DNA of 64,000 bases from the NCBI RefSeq assembly GCF_024138715.1, contig NZ_CP092074.1, positions 3,286,001 through 3,350,000 on the forward strand, written 5' to 3'. The translations under genes were made by a program, and so were the position numbers. Origin of the DNA: Emticicia sp. 21SJ11W-3. Its GTDB lineage: Bacteria; Bacteroidota; Bacteroidia; Cytophagales; Spirosomataceae. Of the stretch, positions 8,394 to 16,943 are shown piece after piece (within the stretch, counting starts at the first letter, position 1; every line of letters starts with the position of its first letter). The notes beneath the pieces are model-generated. The model had not been told where the DNA came from. It did not search any database and saw only the letters and a program-made list of their open reading frames with translations.

Positions 8394-11030
8394 GCTTTTC
8401 AAGCTCTTCACCGGATTCACCAAAGCTGCTTTCACAGCCTGAAAACCAACTGAAACAAGTACTAATATAATAGATGACACCAGCGTAACTATAAACACGC
8501 CTACACCTATGCCAATGCGATAACTAAAGCCCTGTAACCATTTTTCCATCGCAAACCAGCCTATGGGCGCGCCAATGGCAAAAGCAACCAGCAGCAAACG
8601 AATAAAATCTCTGGTTAGCAGTTGCACAATGCTGCTTACAGGTGCGCCAAGCGCCTTTCGTATGCCTACTTCTTTTGTACGTTGCTGTGCCGTATAAGCG
8701 GCCAGACCAAATAAGCCCAGGCAAGCAATTAATATAGTAAGCCCTGTAAACAAGCCCGTAAGTGCGCCGGTGCGTTGTTCATCGGCAAATTTTGCCTGAT
8801 ACGACTGGTCAGCAAAGCTGTATTCAAATGGATACGCCGGGTTATATCTGGCAAATATGCGTTCCAGTATTTCCAGATTCTCTTGCATAGAAAGCCGGTT
8901 GTTGAGCCTTATGCTCAGCCAATTTTTAGCCATTGCGCCGCCGGGGCCCTCTATCAATACCGGATTGATGGGGTCATAGGGCGAGGCAAAAATGAAGTCT
9001 TTCACCACCCCTACCACATGCCAGTCGGTCCGTTGCATACGGATAGTTGTACCCACCGGATTCCTGAGATTCATTTTTTTAACGGCAGCTTCATTCAACA
9101 TAATGGCCGTAGAATCGGTGCTGTATTTATTAACATCAATCTCTCGCCCGGCCAGCAGCTGCGTACCGGTGGTTTTCAGAAAATTAGCGTCTGTTCCAAA
9201 CTTGTCAAATTCAATATCCTTATCGGCCTGAGTGCTACCCGGCCATGCCACCCCCCATTGGCGCGTGTTTATTTCTGTAAGAGGCCCTAATGATTTGCTT
9301 ATAGAAACAGCCACCCCGCTTTGCATCAGTTCTTGCCTCAAGGCCGTGTAATGCCCGGGCATATCGCCAGACAGATAGGTAAAAAGCAGGTTGTTCTGGT
9401 CATAACCCTGATTCCTCGATTGCGCGTGGTCAATCTGCCTGTTTATTATCAGCGTGGCTACAATAAGGACAATGGCAAATGTAAACTGCACTACAACCAG
9501 AATTTTTCTTGGTGTAAAAGCTGCTCTCTGAGATTTCAGCGCACCTTTTAACACCTTTGAGGGCTGGTAGCCTGCCAGCACAAATGCCGGATACGCCCCC
9601 GCCAGTATACCGGTAAACATTAAAACACCCAATGCACCCAGCCAGAAACTACCCGAGGCAAAGTTTAAGGCAAGTCTTTTGCCTGTCAGGTCATTAAAAA
9701 ATGGCAACGCCAGCTGTACTACAAGCAATGCGATGATGCCCGCCAAAAAAGTTAGCAGCAACGATTCGCCGATAAACTGTAAAATCAATGCGCCCTTTTG
9801 TGCACCGGCAACTTTTCTTACCCCCACTTCTTTGGCTCTTTTCTCGCTACGGGCGGTACTCAGGTTAATGAAGTTAACAGCGGCTATCAGCAGAATAAAA
9901 AAAGCTATCAGCCCTAACAAACGCACGGTTACTATTCCTCCATCTACAAGCTGCCCGTTTTCCTGCTTCGAATACAGGTGCCACCTGTCAGCCGGATGCA
10001 AAAAAACTTCCCGATTATTCAGGTCTTTAATAATGCCCGTCAGATACCTCGCGGTCAACTTTTTAATCTTTCGGTTTATCGATGCCTCATCGGTGTTTTC
10101 TTTCAGCAATACATAAGTATAATCATTGTTCGACTCCCAGGCGTCAGAACCCCAGCCCAGTGCTACAAAGTAATTGTAAGGCAATAGGTAAGATACTTGG
10201 CTGAACTTACTGTTATGGGGTATGTCTTCCAACACACCTGTTACCGTAAAAAGGTCTTTATTCTGAATCTGCACCACCTTACCAATGGCCATGCTGGTAC
10301 CAAACAATTTCTCTGCCAGTGTTTCGGTAATCACCATGCCATTGTTGCCATTAAGCATCGTTTGGGCATTGCCTGATTTCAGCTGGAAATCGAATAGTTT
10401 TATAAAAGCAGGGTCAACAAAAGCGCCGGAAGCGTTAAGTCGGGTGTTATATGCGCTTAACAGCAAATCCGTCGGTCTTACCCTTATGGCCTCCTCAACC
10501 TCTCCATAATTCTGTTTCAGGGCAGGGGCCAATGGTCTTGGTGTGGCATCCCAAACATTGGGTTCACCATTAAAAACATCTTTATTATAGACCTGATACA
10601 AACGGCTGGTTTTTCGATAAATACGATCATACTGCCACTCGCTTTGTATCCATAGAATAATAAGTGTACTGGCAGCTATACCCACAGCCAGACCAGTAAT
10701 GTTAATAAACACATAACCTTTGGCACGCAACAGGTTACGAAAAGCGATTTTCAGGTAATTTTGTAGCATACCAGAATTGATTAAAAAGTAAAAGTCTTTC
10801 ATAGATTCAGCCTTAGCAGATAATTTACGTTTCAGAAAATACGGCCTGCAAAACCGCAGCACCTCCCACACATACAGCCATCTGGCTTTAAAAAGACCCT
10901 TTTCTTCTACCATCAGCTCAAACTGCTCGTGCATATCGCCCTGAAGTTCTTCGGCCAGTTCATCCGGCAGCAGAACCCTCAGCAGCTTATCTGCCAGCTT
11001 GGGTGGTGATATGTTTACGGGTTCTTTCAT
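8388..11030 (-). CDS. MacB/FtsX-type ABC permease with N-terminal permease prefix domain (copy 1)
   Basis: An 880-residue inner-membrane protein. Residues 1-70 form a cytoplasmic prefix (ISPPKLADKLLRVLLPDELAEEL, then FKARWLYVWEVLRFCRPYF) found on permeases linked to PadR regulators. The rest is a typical eight-segment MacB arrangement: TM1 in YVFINITGLAVGIAAS, a periplasmic domain, three helices around residue 370-480 with the motif KRAKEVGVRKVAGA, a second periplasmic domain, and a C-terminal FtsX unit with RTKEVGIRKALGA. Such permeases, with a separate ATPase not present here, act in lipoprotein, peptide or drug extrusion or in stress sensing. It is followed upstream by a paralogue and a PadR repressor. 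The first 215 bp are nearly identical to the paralogue while the rest has diverged, which suggests gene conversion. Confidence 0.88.
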   Translation of the reverse strand: MKEPVNISPPKLADKLLRVLLPDELAEELQGDMHEQFELMVEEKGLFKARWLYVWEVLRFCRPYFLKRKLSAKAESMKDFYFLINSGMLQNYLKIAFRNLLRAKGYVFINITGLAVGIAASTLIILWIQSEWQYDRIYRKTSRLYQVYNKDVFNGEPNVWDATPRPLAPALKQNYGEVEEAIRVRPTDLLLSAYNTRLNASGAFVDPAFIKLFDFQLKSGNAQTMLNGNNGMVITETLAEKLFGTSMAIGKVVQIQNKDLFTVTGVLEDIPHNSKFSQVSYLLPYNYFVALGWGSDAWESNNDYTYVLLKENTDEASINRKIKKLTARYLTGIIKDLNNREVFLHPADRWHLYSKQENGQLVDGGIVTVRLLGLIAFFILLIAAVNFINLSTARSEKRAKEVGVRKVAGAQKGALILQFIGESLLLTFLAGIIALLVVQLALPFFNDLTGKRLALNFASGSFWLGALGVLMFTGILAGAYPAFVLAGYQPSKVLKGALKSQRAAFTPRKILVVVQFTFAIVLIVATLIINRQIDHAQSRNQGYDQNNLLFTYLSGDMPGHYTALRQELMQSGVAVSISKSLGPLTEINTRQWGVAWPGSTQADKDIEFDKFGTDANFLKTTGTQLLAGREIDVNKYSTDSTAIMLNEAAVKKMNLRNPVGTTIRMQRTDWHVVGVVKDFIFASPYDPINPVLIEGPGGAMAKNWLSIRLNNRLSMQENLEILERIFARYNPAYPFEYSFADQSYQAKFADEQRTGALTGLFTGLTILIACLGLFGLAAYTAQQRTKEVGIRKALGAPVSSIVQLLTRDFIRLLLVAFAIGAPIGWFAMEKWLQGFSYRIGIGVGVFIVTLVSSIILVLVSVGFQAVKAALVNPVKSLKSE

Positions 11031-11040
11031 TTAGATATTG

Positions 11041-11393
11041 AGTGAATGAGCGGCCGCCGTTGCGGTGAATTAGTGATTGAGCGAATGAGTGATTTAGTGA
11101 ATGGTGAATGAGCGATTTAGTGAATGGTGAATGAGCGATTTAGTGAATTAGCGGCCGCCGTTGCGGTGAATGGTGTATTGAACTTTGCCGCGATGGCGTA
11201 TCGATTTTAACTGATTTACCTGATTGTTATGTTTTTTAGTTTTATTCAATGCTCACGACTATTTGATTATTATGTACAATTAATCACTAAATCACTAATT
11301 CGCTCAATCACTCATTCGCCATTCCGCGGAACGCCGCCCGCTAATTCACTAAATCACTCATTCACTCATTCACCATTCGCTCATTCGCTCTTC
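11041..11393. repeat. Octamer arrays around a 130-bp spacer element (left inverted copy)
   Basis: Three parts: a minus-oriented octamer array (GTGAATGA/GCGATTTA units) with two GCGGCCGCCGTTGCGG motifs at 11050 and 11151; a unique-looking core (about 11159-11290) running from TTGCGGTGAATGGTG to AATTAATCACTAA; and a plus-oriented array (TCACTAAA, TCACTCAT) with CGCGGAACGCCGCCCGC near 11325. The core is repeated in inverted orientation at 14167-14296. No gene is visible; the first permease gene lies to its left and the second ends at its right edge. Confidence 0.8.
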
Positions 11394-14059
11394 AGGCTCC
11401 TCACCGGATTCATCAGGGCAGCTTTAATGGCCTGGTAGCTCACTGTCAGCAAAGCAACCCCAATGGTAAATGCCCCAGCCACTGCAAAAACCCACCACTC
11501 AATGTCTATGTGATAGGCAAAATCCTGCAGCCACCGGTGCATCAGATAATAGCCCGCCGGAAACGCCACCAGCATGGCCACCGCCACCAGTACCATAAAC
11601 TCGCGGGTAAGCAGGGTGTACACACTTCTGATGCTTGCGCCCAGCACCTTTCTGATGCCTATCTCTTTGGTGCGCAATTCTACCGCATACAGCACCAGCC
11701 CCAGCAGACCCAGCGACGCAATCAGAATAGCCAGCAAAGCAAAGCTCGTTGCTATTTTACCTGTTTTTCTGTCTACGTCATATTGGCGGTTAAAGTCTTC
11801 GTCCATAAAGCTGTAGTTCATGGCCTGCTCTGGTACGCGCGCTTTCCACTTTGATTCTACCTGACTGATTACACCGGGTAGGTCTTGCGACGAAATCTTA
11901 AGTGAAAGGCTATTAGCCTGTTTGGAATAAATAAATGACAGTGGGGTTATTTCTTCGCGCAGATTGCTGAAATTAAAATTCTTTACGATTCCTATTACCG
12001 TATAAGACCCTACCTTTCCGGAATTAATATTACTAAGATAGAAAATCTGTTTATTAAGTATAGACTCCCCGCCAAACTTTTTGGCCGCTATTTCATTCAG
12101 AATGATGGCTGATGAGTCGGTACCAAACTCTTTCGAGAAATTTCGTCCTTTCAATAGCTTAATACCCAAAGTACTGAGGTAGTCTTCATCAACCCACCAG
12201 TTCTGCATAGTAACTGATCCACTAACATCAGCCGTCGCTGTTTTAAAGAATGTGTTGTTGGATCGATAATTATTAACCGGAAGGAAGTCGCTGAGAGCCA
12301 CTTTCTCAACCCCGGCTATGGTCAGTAATTCTTTTTTAAAGCTCTCTGTTTTGTCGCCAAATGACCCCATATTATGTAATATCAACACCTGATTGCGGTT
12401 GAAACCGAGGTCTTTATGCTTGATGAAATCGAGCTGACGGTAAATCACAATCGTACCTATCAGCAAAATAATAGTGATACTGAACTGAAACACCACCAGC
12501 GAATTACGGAACCAGCCCGACCTGAACCCATTGGCAACTTTGCCTTTCAGTACCTGGCTCGGCACAAAAGAAGAAATATAAAAGGCCGGATAGGCACCCG
12601 AAAATAGAGACAAAGCAAACATCAAAGCCAACGACGATAGTAACAAACCGGGTTGAAGTATCTCTGCATAGGCCAAAGATTTACCCGCCAACTCGTTGAA
12701 AGACGGCAATAGCACAAACAACAAAGCATAAGAAATAAACAGGGCAATGAACGATAAAGCGAACGATTCTGTAAGGAACTGCATCACAATGCTCAGTTTG
12801 CCGCTTCCCATTACCTTGCGCATGCCCACCTCTTTGGCCCGGCTGGCAGCCACGGCTGTAGACAGGTTGGTATAATTGAAACTGGCCAGCAGCAAAATCA
12901 GAAAACCAATTACCGAGAAAATGTACACGTTTTCGGGGTTACCGTTGCCGTCCAGCTCAGCTACTTTATGCGATCTCAGATGTATATCTCTTACAGGCAT
13001 CAGGCTGATATCGGCCAGCCCACCACCTTTCAAGAAATCAGCCAGGGTCTGGTTTATTACTGCCTTTAGCTCCAGCGACAGTCTTTCGTGGTTCATTTTA
13101 TACAACTTACGTTCTAAGGCCATCACGTTGGCATCTTTCCTAAGCAATAGATACGTGTTGTAATTCTGACTCAGCCAGGTGTTTTTCCTGCTCCACTCAT
13201 CGTTTTGCATAGGCACAAAGGCATCAAAATTATAATGCGTTTGTTTAGGAATATCATCAATAACAGCAGTTACCTTATAGATTTTATTGTCTGAAACAAA
13301 ATTCTGCCCTACTATATTGGTGCTGTTATAGAGCTTCAGCGCAATTTTTTTTGTAAGTACAATGGCATTGGGTTCATTCAGAGCCGTGCTCAGATTACCG
13401 GCCAGCTGCTTGAAAGTAAAAATTTCAAAGAGTGTTGAATCGGCAAAAGCCACCCGGTTTACGTTCTGAATCTGACCATCTTTTTTAAATATCAGGTCAC
13501 CCAACCAGCGCAGGCGTACGTAGTTTTCAATTTCGGGGAATGCCCCTTTAAAGACTTGCCCCATAGCCGGAGAACTCACCGCCATATCATAATGGTTGCC
13601 ATTAAATTTCAATTCGTTATCAATTCTGTAAATTCTGTCGGCCTTTGTATGATACTGGTCAAAGCTCAGTTCGTCGCTCACATATAAAAATATGAGCAGG
13701 CAGGTGGTAAGGCCCGTAACCAGACCAAACAGATTGATAGACCCGAAGGTCATGTTCTTGCGTAGATTCCTCCACGCTATTTTAAAGTAATTGCTTATCA
13801 TAATTGTTGAAAATATAGAAACTTGTTGATACTCATTTGTTTTCCGGATCAGCCGGCGTTTCAGAAAATACGGCCTGCAAAACCGCAGCACCTCCCACAC
13901 ATACAGCCATCTGGCTTTAAAAAGACCCTTTTCTTCTACCATCAGCTCAAATTGTTCGTGCATATCGCCCTGCAGTTCTTCTGCCAGTTCATCAGGCAGC
14001 AGAACCCTCAGCAGCTTATCTGCCAGCTTGGGTGGTGATATGTTTTCAGGTTCTTTCAT
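11381..14059 (-). CDS. MacB/FtsX-type ABC permease with N-terminal permease prefix domain (copy 2)
   Basis: An 892-residue paralogue of the gene to its left. The prefix domain (1-70) is almost identical to copy 1. TM1 lies in FGSINLFGLVTGLTTCLLIF. The middle FtsX motif is SRAKEVGMRKVMGS and the C-terminal one RTKEIGIRKVLGA. The last residues AALMNPVRSLKSE parallel AALVNPVKSLKSE of copy 1. Both periplasmic domains differ strongly between copies, so they probably handle different ligands. The gene is bracketed by inverted copies of a roughly 150-bp spacer, so the whole gene sits between inverted repeats. Upstream is the PadR gene on the same strand, likely controlling both permeases. No ATPase is encoded nearby. 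Confidence 0.88.
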   Translation of the reverse strand: MKEPENISPPKLADKLLRVLLPDELAEELQGDMHEQFELMVEEKGLFKARWLYVWEVLRFCRPYFLKRRLIRKTNEYQQVSIFSTIMISNYFKIAWRNLRKNMTFGSINLFGLVTGLTTCLLIFLYVSDELSFDQYHTKADRIYRIDNELKFNGNHYDMAVSSPAMGQVFKGAFPEIENYVRLRWLGDLIFKKDGQIQNVNRVAFADSTLFEIFTFKQLAGNLSTALNEPNAIVLTKKIALKLYNSTNIVGQNFVSDNKIYKVTAVIDDIPKQTHYNFDAFVPMQNDEWSRKNTWLSQNYNTYLLLRKDANVMALERKLYKMNHERLSLELKAVINQTLADFLKGGGLADISLMPVRDIHLRSHKVAELDGNGNPENVYIFSVIGFLILLLASFNYTNLSTAVAASRAKEVGMRKVMGSGKLSIVMQFLTESFALSFIALFISYALLFVLLPSFNELAGKSLAYAEILQPGLLLSSLALMFALSLFSGAYPAFYISSFVPSQVLKGKVANGFRSGWFRNSLVVFQFSITIILLIGTIVIYRQLDFIKHKDLGFNRNQVLILHNMGSFGDKTESFKKELLTIAGVEKVALSDFLPVNNYRSNNTFFKTATADVSGSVTMQNWWVDEDYLSTLGIKLLKGRNFSKEFGTDSSAIILNEIAAKKFGGESILNKQIFYLSNINSGKVGSYTVIGIVKNFNFSNLREEITPLSFIYSKQANSLSLKISSQDLPGVISQVESKWKARVPEQAMNYSFMDEDFNRQYDVDRKTGKIATSFALLAILIASLGLLGLVLYAVELRTKEIGIRKVLGASIRSVYTLLTREFMVLVAVAMLVAFPAGYYLMHRWLQDFAYHIDIEWWVFAVAGAFTIGVALLTVSYQAIKAALMNPVRSLKSE

Positions 14060-14065
14060 TTAGAT

Positions 14066-14402
14066 ATTGAGTGAATGGTGAATGAGTGAATTAGTGAATG
14101 AGCGATTTAGTGAATGGTGAATTAGTGATTTAGTGAATGGTGAATGGTGAATTAGTGAATGGTGAATTAGTGATTAATTGCAATTAATAATCAAATAGTC
14201 ATGAGCATTAAAAAAACTAAAAATCATAACAATCAGGTCAATCAGTTAAAACTATACGCCTTCGAGGCAAAGTTCAAGACACCATTCACCGCAACGCGGC
14301 CGCTAATTCACTAAATCAGTAAATCACTAATTCGCTAATTCACTAAATCGCTCATTCACCATTCACTAAATCAGCGGAACGCCGCCCGCTCAATCACTCA
14401 TT
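14066..14402. repeat. Octamer arrays around a 130-bp spacer element (right inverted copy)
   Basis: The counterpart of the 11041-11393 region. A minus-oriented octamer array (about 14066-14166), then the core (14167-14296) in opposite orientation to the left copy, then GCGGCCGC and a plus-oriented array ending with CGGAACGCCGCCCGC near 14385. By eye about 87-90% of core positions match the reverse complement of the left copy. The second permease gene lies between the two copies. Confidence 0.8.
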
Positions 14403-14728
14403 CAATTAAACGACAGCTTCGGTATGGCGCTCCAGAGTTCGTTTCTCATGTCTCGCATTTCGTCGAGCGTACGTTTACCTAAGCCCGTAATGCTGAAATA
14501 TCTTTTCCGGCGGCCACCTCTTTCGTTGGTAGCACCACCCAACTCCGACTGCACAAAACCCTTTTCTTCCAGCCTATACAAAGCCACATGAACCCCGCTC
14601 AGACTGATAACCCGGTCGGTGCGTTTTTTGAGTTCTGCTGCTATGGTTACACCGTAAGCGCTGCCTTCAAGCACCGCCACGGTAAGCAAAACCAGCTCTT
14701 CAAATTCTCCTAAATAGGGTCTTCCCAT
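14402..14728 (-). CDS. PadR-family transcriptional regulator
   Basis: A 108-residue winged-helix repressor. It begins MGRPYLGEFEELVLLTVAVL and contains GSAYGVTIAAEL, the recognition helix segment SLSGVHVALYRLEEKGFVQSE (about 42-62) and a wing with GGRRKRYFSITGLGKR. The short C-terminal helix is that of the small PadR subfamily. It is head of the run containing two prefix-domain permeases, the genes this subfamily usually regulates. Two near-identical 27-bp motifs upstream (14737 and 14807) are candidate autoregulatory operators. The effector is unknown. Confidence 0.9.
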   Translation of the reverse strand: MGRPYLGEFEELVLLTVAVLEGSAYGVTIAAELKKRTDRVISLSGVHVALYRLEEKGFVQSELGGATNERGGRRKRYFSITGLGKRTLDEMRDMRNELWSAIPKLSFN

Positions 14729-14736
14729 AATCTTAC

Positions 14737-14833
14737 TATTTCATTAGTATTTGCTAAACAAATCAGGCCTACAAACCCACATTCCCTTCAACGCCACCCG
14801 ACTTTTTATTTCATTATATTTTGTTAAACAAAT
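14737..14833. promoter_or_regulatory. Twin operator-like motifs upstream of padR
   Basis: Two 27-bp motifs, 14737-14763 and 14807-14833, both read TATTTCATTA, four or five variable bases, then TAAACAAAT. They are 70 bp (about seven helical turns) apart, and each contains a TTTG-N5-CAAA type inverted repeat. The first lies just upstream of the PadR start codon. This is what a cooperative PadR site would look like; binding itself is inference. Confidence 0.5.
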
Positions 14834-15300
14834 GCAGTGCCAAACCAAAAGCAACTGCAAGTACTAAAGCGGGGATTCAGAATAATATTTGGTTTCAAAA
14901 CACCCCTCACCCAAAACCCTCATCACACACAGCTCGCTACAACAATAGAAAGGCGCTTTCTAATTTCCTCCACACAGTTGAGGAAGGTTAAGTGGAGTTA
15001 AAACCAAATAATATTTCATATACATTTGTTGGATATTTTAAAATACCCATCCCCCACCTGTCCGAAATCGGACATCCGTCGTCCGTTTTTGGGCATATCA
15101 AACGGCGGCTTTACTGCCCTGCAAGTTTCACCCCAAACTAACAAGAATCAAATGCCCCGACATAGACCACCGTACGCACCAGCGCAAAGCCAGGCAAGGG
15201 GATGCTGTGGCCAGGGAGGCATCCAAACCCCAAAACAAAAAAAAGCCAGCACCAGGCTGGCTTTCAATATATAAAATGTCTCGACAAAGGCTGTCGTTCG
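14834..15300. other. Intergenic region with one hairpin, no gene
   Basis: No open frame here looks coding. It contains a perfect hairpin AAAGCCAGC-N5-GCTGGCTTT at 15242-15264 preceded by A-rich DNA, which could serve as a terminator, and a GTCCGAAATCGGAC-like palindrome near 15060. Confidence 0.5.
15242..15264. terminator. Perfect 9-bp hairpin, terminator-like
   Basis: AAAGCCAGC, loop ACCAG, GCTGGCTTT, with an A-rich 5' flank, so it could terminate transcripts from either direction. No gene ends immediately beside it, which lowers confidence. Confidence 0.5.
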
Positions 15301-15304
15301 CACC

Positions 15305-15437
15305 AGCCACTCATTCACAAGTAAGCCAGTCGCTAATTTACCAACCGCTCATTCAGCGGAACGCCGCCCGCTAATTCACTAATTCAGCGGAACGCCGCCC
15401 GCTAATTCACTAAATCACTAATTCGCTCATTAGCTCA
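15305..15437. repeat. Octamer array with two CGGAACGCCGCCCGC motifs
   Basis: Plus-strand TCACTAAT/TCACTAAA/TCGCTCAT units with AGCGGAACGCCGCCCGC at about 15354 and 15387. It ends at the stop codon of the sialidase-like gene on the minus strand, the same gene-end position as the arrays beside both permeases. Confidence 0.75.
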
Positions 15438-16658
15438 CTCCACCACCTTCACGCTTAAAGCGGTTTTTTGGTTGGGTTTGGCTACTTCGTGGGCTATCAG
15501 TAGCTTGCCGTTGGCTAATAATGTGGTGGCGTTCTGGCCGTAGTCAGAGCCTTGCAGTACTTGTTCGTCCTGTGCTTTGCCGCCTGCCACTTTGCTGTAT
15601 AAAATCCGGCTGGCACCGCCTTCGGTGGTTTGTTCCCACACAAAAAAGGCCTGCTTGTCGTCGGCAGTTACGGTGCCGTTTTTGGCGTTGGCGTTCAGTA
15701 CCTTCAGTAAATGGCCATCGGTGGTGGCCAGCCGCACGCCAGCCTGCACGGCGGCTCCTGAAAACCACGTTACCAATGCGCCATTTCCCGTTGCCACAGA
15801 AGTAGCCCCTGAATGCGGGCAACCTTTAATTTCCCATTTGTCGTCATGCAGAATCTCCGGTTTTGTCCATGTCAACCCATTGTTGGCCGAGGTCATGCGC
15901 GCAATATCGCGGATATCATCATTGTTATCTCTATAAAAAACATTCAGCACACCTTTGGTATCAACCAAAAGGCTGATGTTGCAACAGTCGCACACCACAG
16001 GGTCAATCACTTTTTCAGGCTGAAACACTCCGTTTTTGGTAATTACCATGCGCAGGTCGCGTTCTTCATGTTTGGTGCTGCCTTTTACATCTTTCAGGTA
16101 AGCCACGGCTATTTCATCATTAGCCAGCACAACGGCATCAAAAAAGCCACGCGTCAGACGCGACGTGTCCGAATCAACCGATGCCGGGGCTGTCCAGCTT
16201 TGGCCATTGTCTTTAGAAACCGTGAATCTGATCTGCAAATCGCGTTTGGGTTTGGGCGCCGGGGCAGCAGGTTTGTCATGATTGGCATGGCCGCCTTCTG
16301 CAACTGCCGGAGCCGCCACCTCGTTTCTGAACGAGAAAACCGCCGCCATGCTGCCATCTTTTTTAAACAGCAATTTTGGGCGCATCAGGCGGCTGCTGCC
16401 CATGAGTGGGCTGGCAAAAATCAGTTTTTTGTCGCCAAAGGTTTTGCCGCCGTCATTAGATACCGCAAAGAACAGGCTCAGTACATTGGCTGCATCTTTT
16501 TCGGTCCAGTACAAAACGGGTTCACCCTTATTATTTTTAGTAAAAGTAGGCAAAGTGTAGGCGCTGGCCGTGTTGCCGAACGGATTGCTCTGCGCAACGG
16601 CTACCCCAAATAGCCCGGCCACGAGCAGGGCCGTCATCAAAAAAACATTCTTTTTCAT
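15435..16658 (-). CDS. Secreted sialidase-like BNR/Asp-box repeat protein
   Basis: A 407-residue exported protein: signal peptide MKKNVFLMTALLVAGLFGVAVA, then a predicted six-bladed beta-propeller with Asp-box motifs SNDGGKTFG, SKDNGQSWT and SANNGLTWT. A His/Ala/Pro-rich linker (GGHANHDKPAAPAPKPK) interrupts it. A cysteine cluster DPVVCDCCNISL and a later CPHSGA are unusual for extracellular sialidases and could bind metal. The ATG at 16656-16658 is used because it starts the signal peptide; the longer frame adds an unlikely extension. It may act on glycans, but the catalytic arginine triad cannot be verified by eye, and many family members are not sialidases. Confidence 0.8.
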   Translation of the reverse strand: MKKNVFLMTALLVAGLFGVAVAQSNPFGNTASAYTLPTFTKNNKGEPVLYWTEKDAANVLSLFFAVSNDGGKTFGDKKLIFASPLMGSSRLMRPKLLFKKDGSMAAVFSFRNEVAAPAVAEGGHANHDKPAAPAPKPKRDLQIRFTVSKDNGQSWTAPASVDSDTSRLTRGFFDAVVLANDEIAVAYLKDVKGSTKHEERDLRMVITKNGVFQPEKVIDPVVCDCCNISLLVDTKGVLNVFYRDNNDDIRDIARMTSANNGLTWTKPEILHDDKWEIKGCPHSGATSVATGNGALVTWFSGAAVQAGVRLATTDGHLLKVLNANAKNGTVTADDKQAFFVWEQTTEGGASRILYSKVAGGKAQDEQVLQGSDYGQNATTLLANGKLLIAHEVAKPNQKTALSVKVVE

Positions 16659-16943
16659 TGTTTCTATAATGGTTGAGTTTCCTGTAAAGGAATAATTTAG
16701 AAGAACCTTAAATACCAAAGCTAATAGAGTAACCATAGCAAAACAAGAAAAATCGGTTTAAAATCATTTTCATAGCGCAGGGGCATCAACTGCTGATATT
16801 CAAAAATGTAGTCGATGCAGACCTTGGCCTCTTATGCGCGGCTATATATCTGATCATCAGCCTGATGCCATATAATAAAAACCAAAGTAATCATTTGCAC
16901 CTGGTCTGTTTTCAATCGTACATTAGTAAAAACCTTTGCTACC

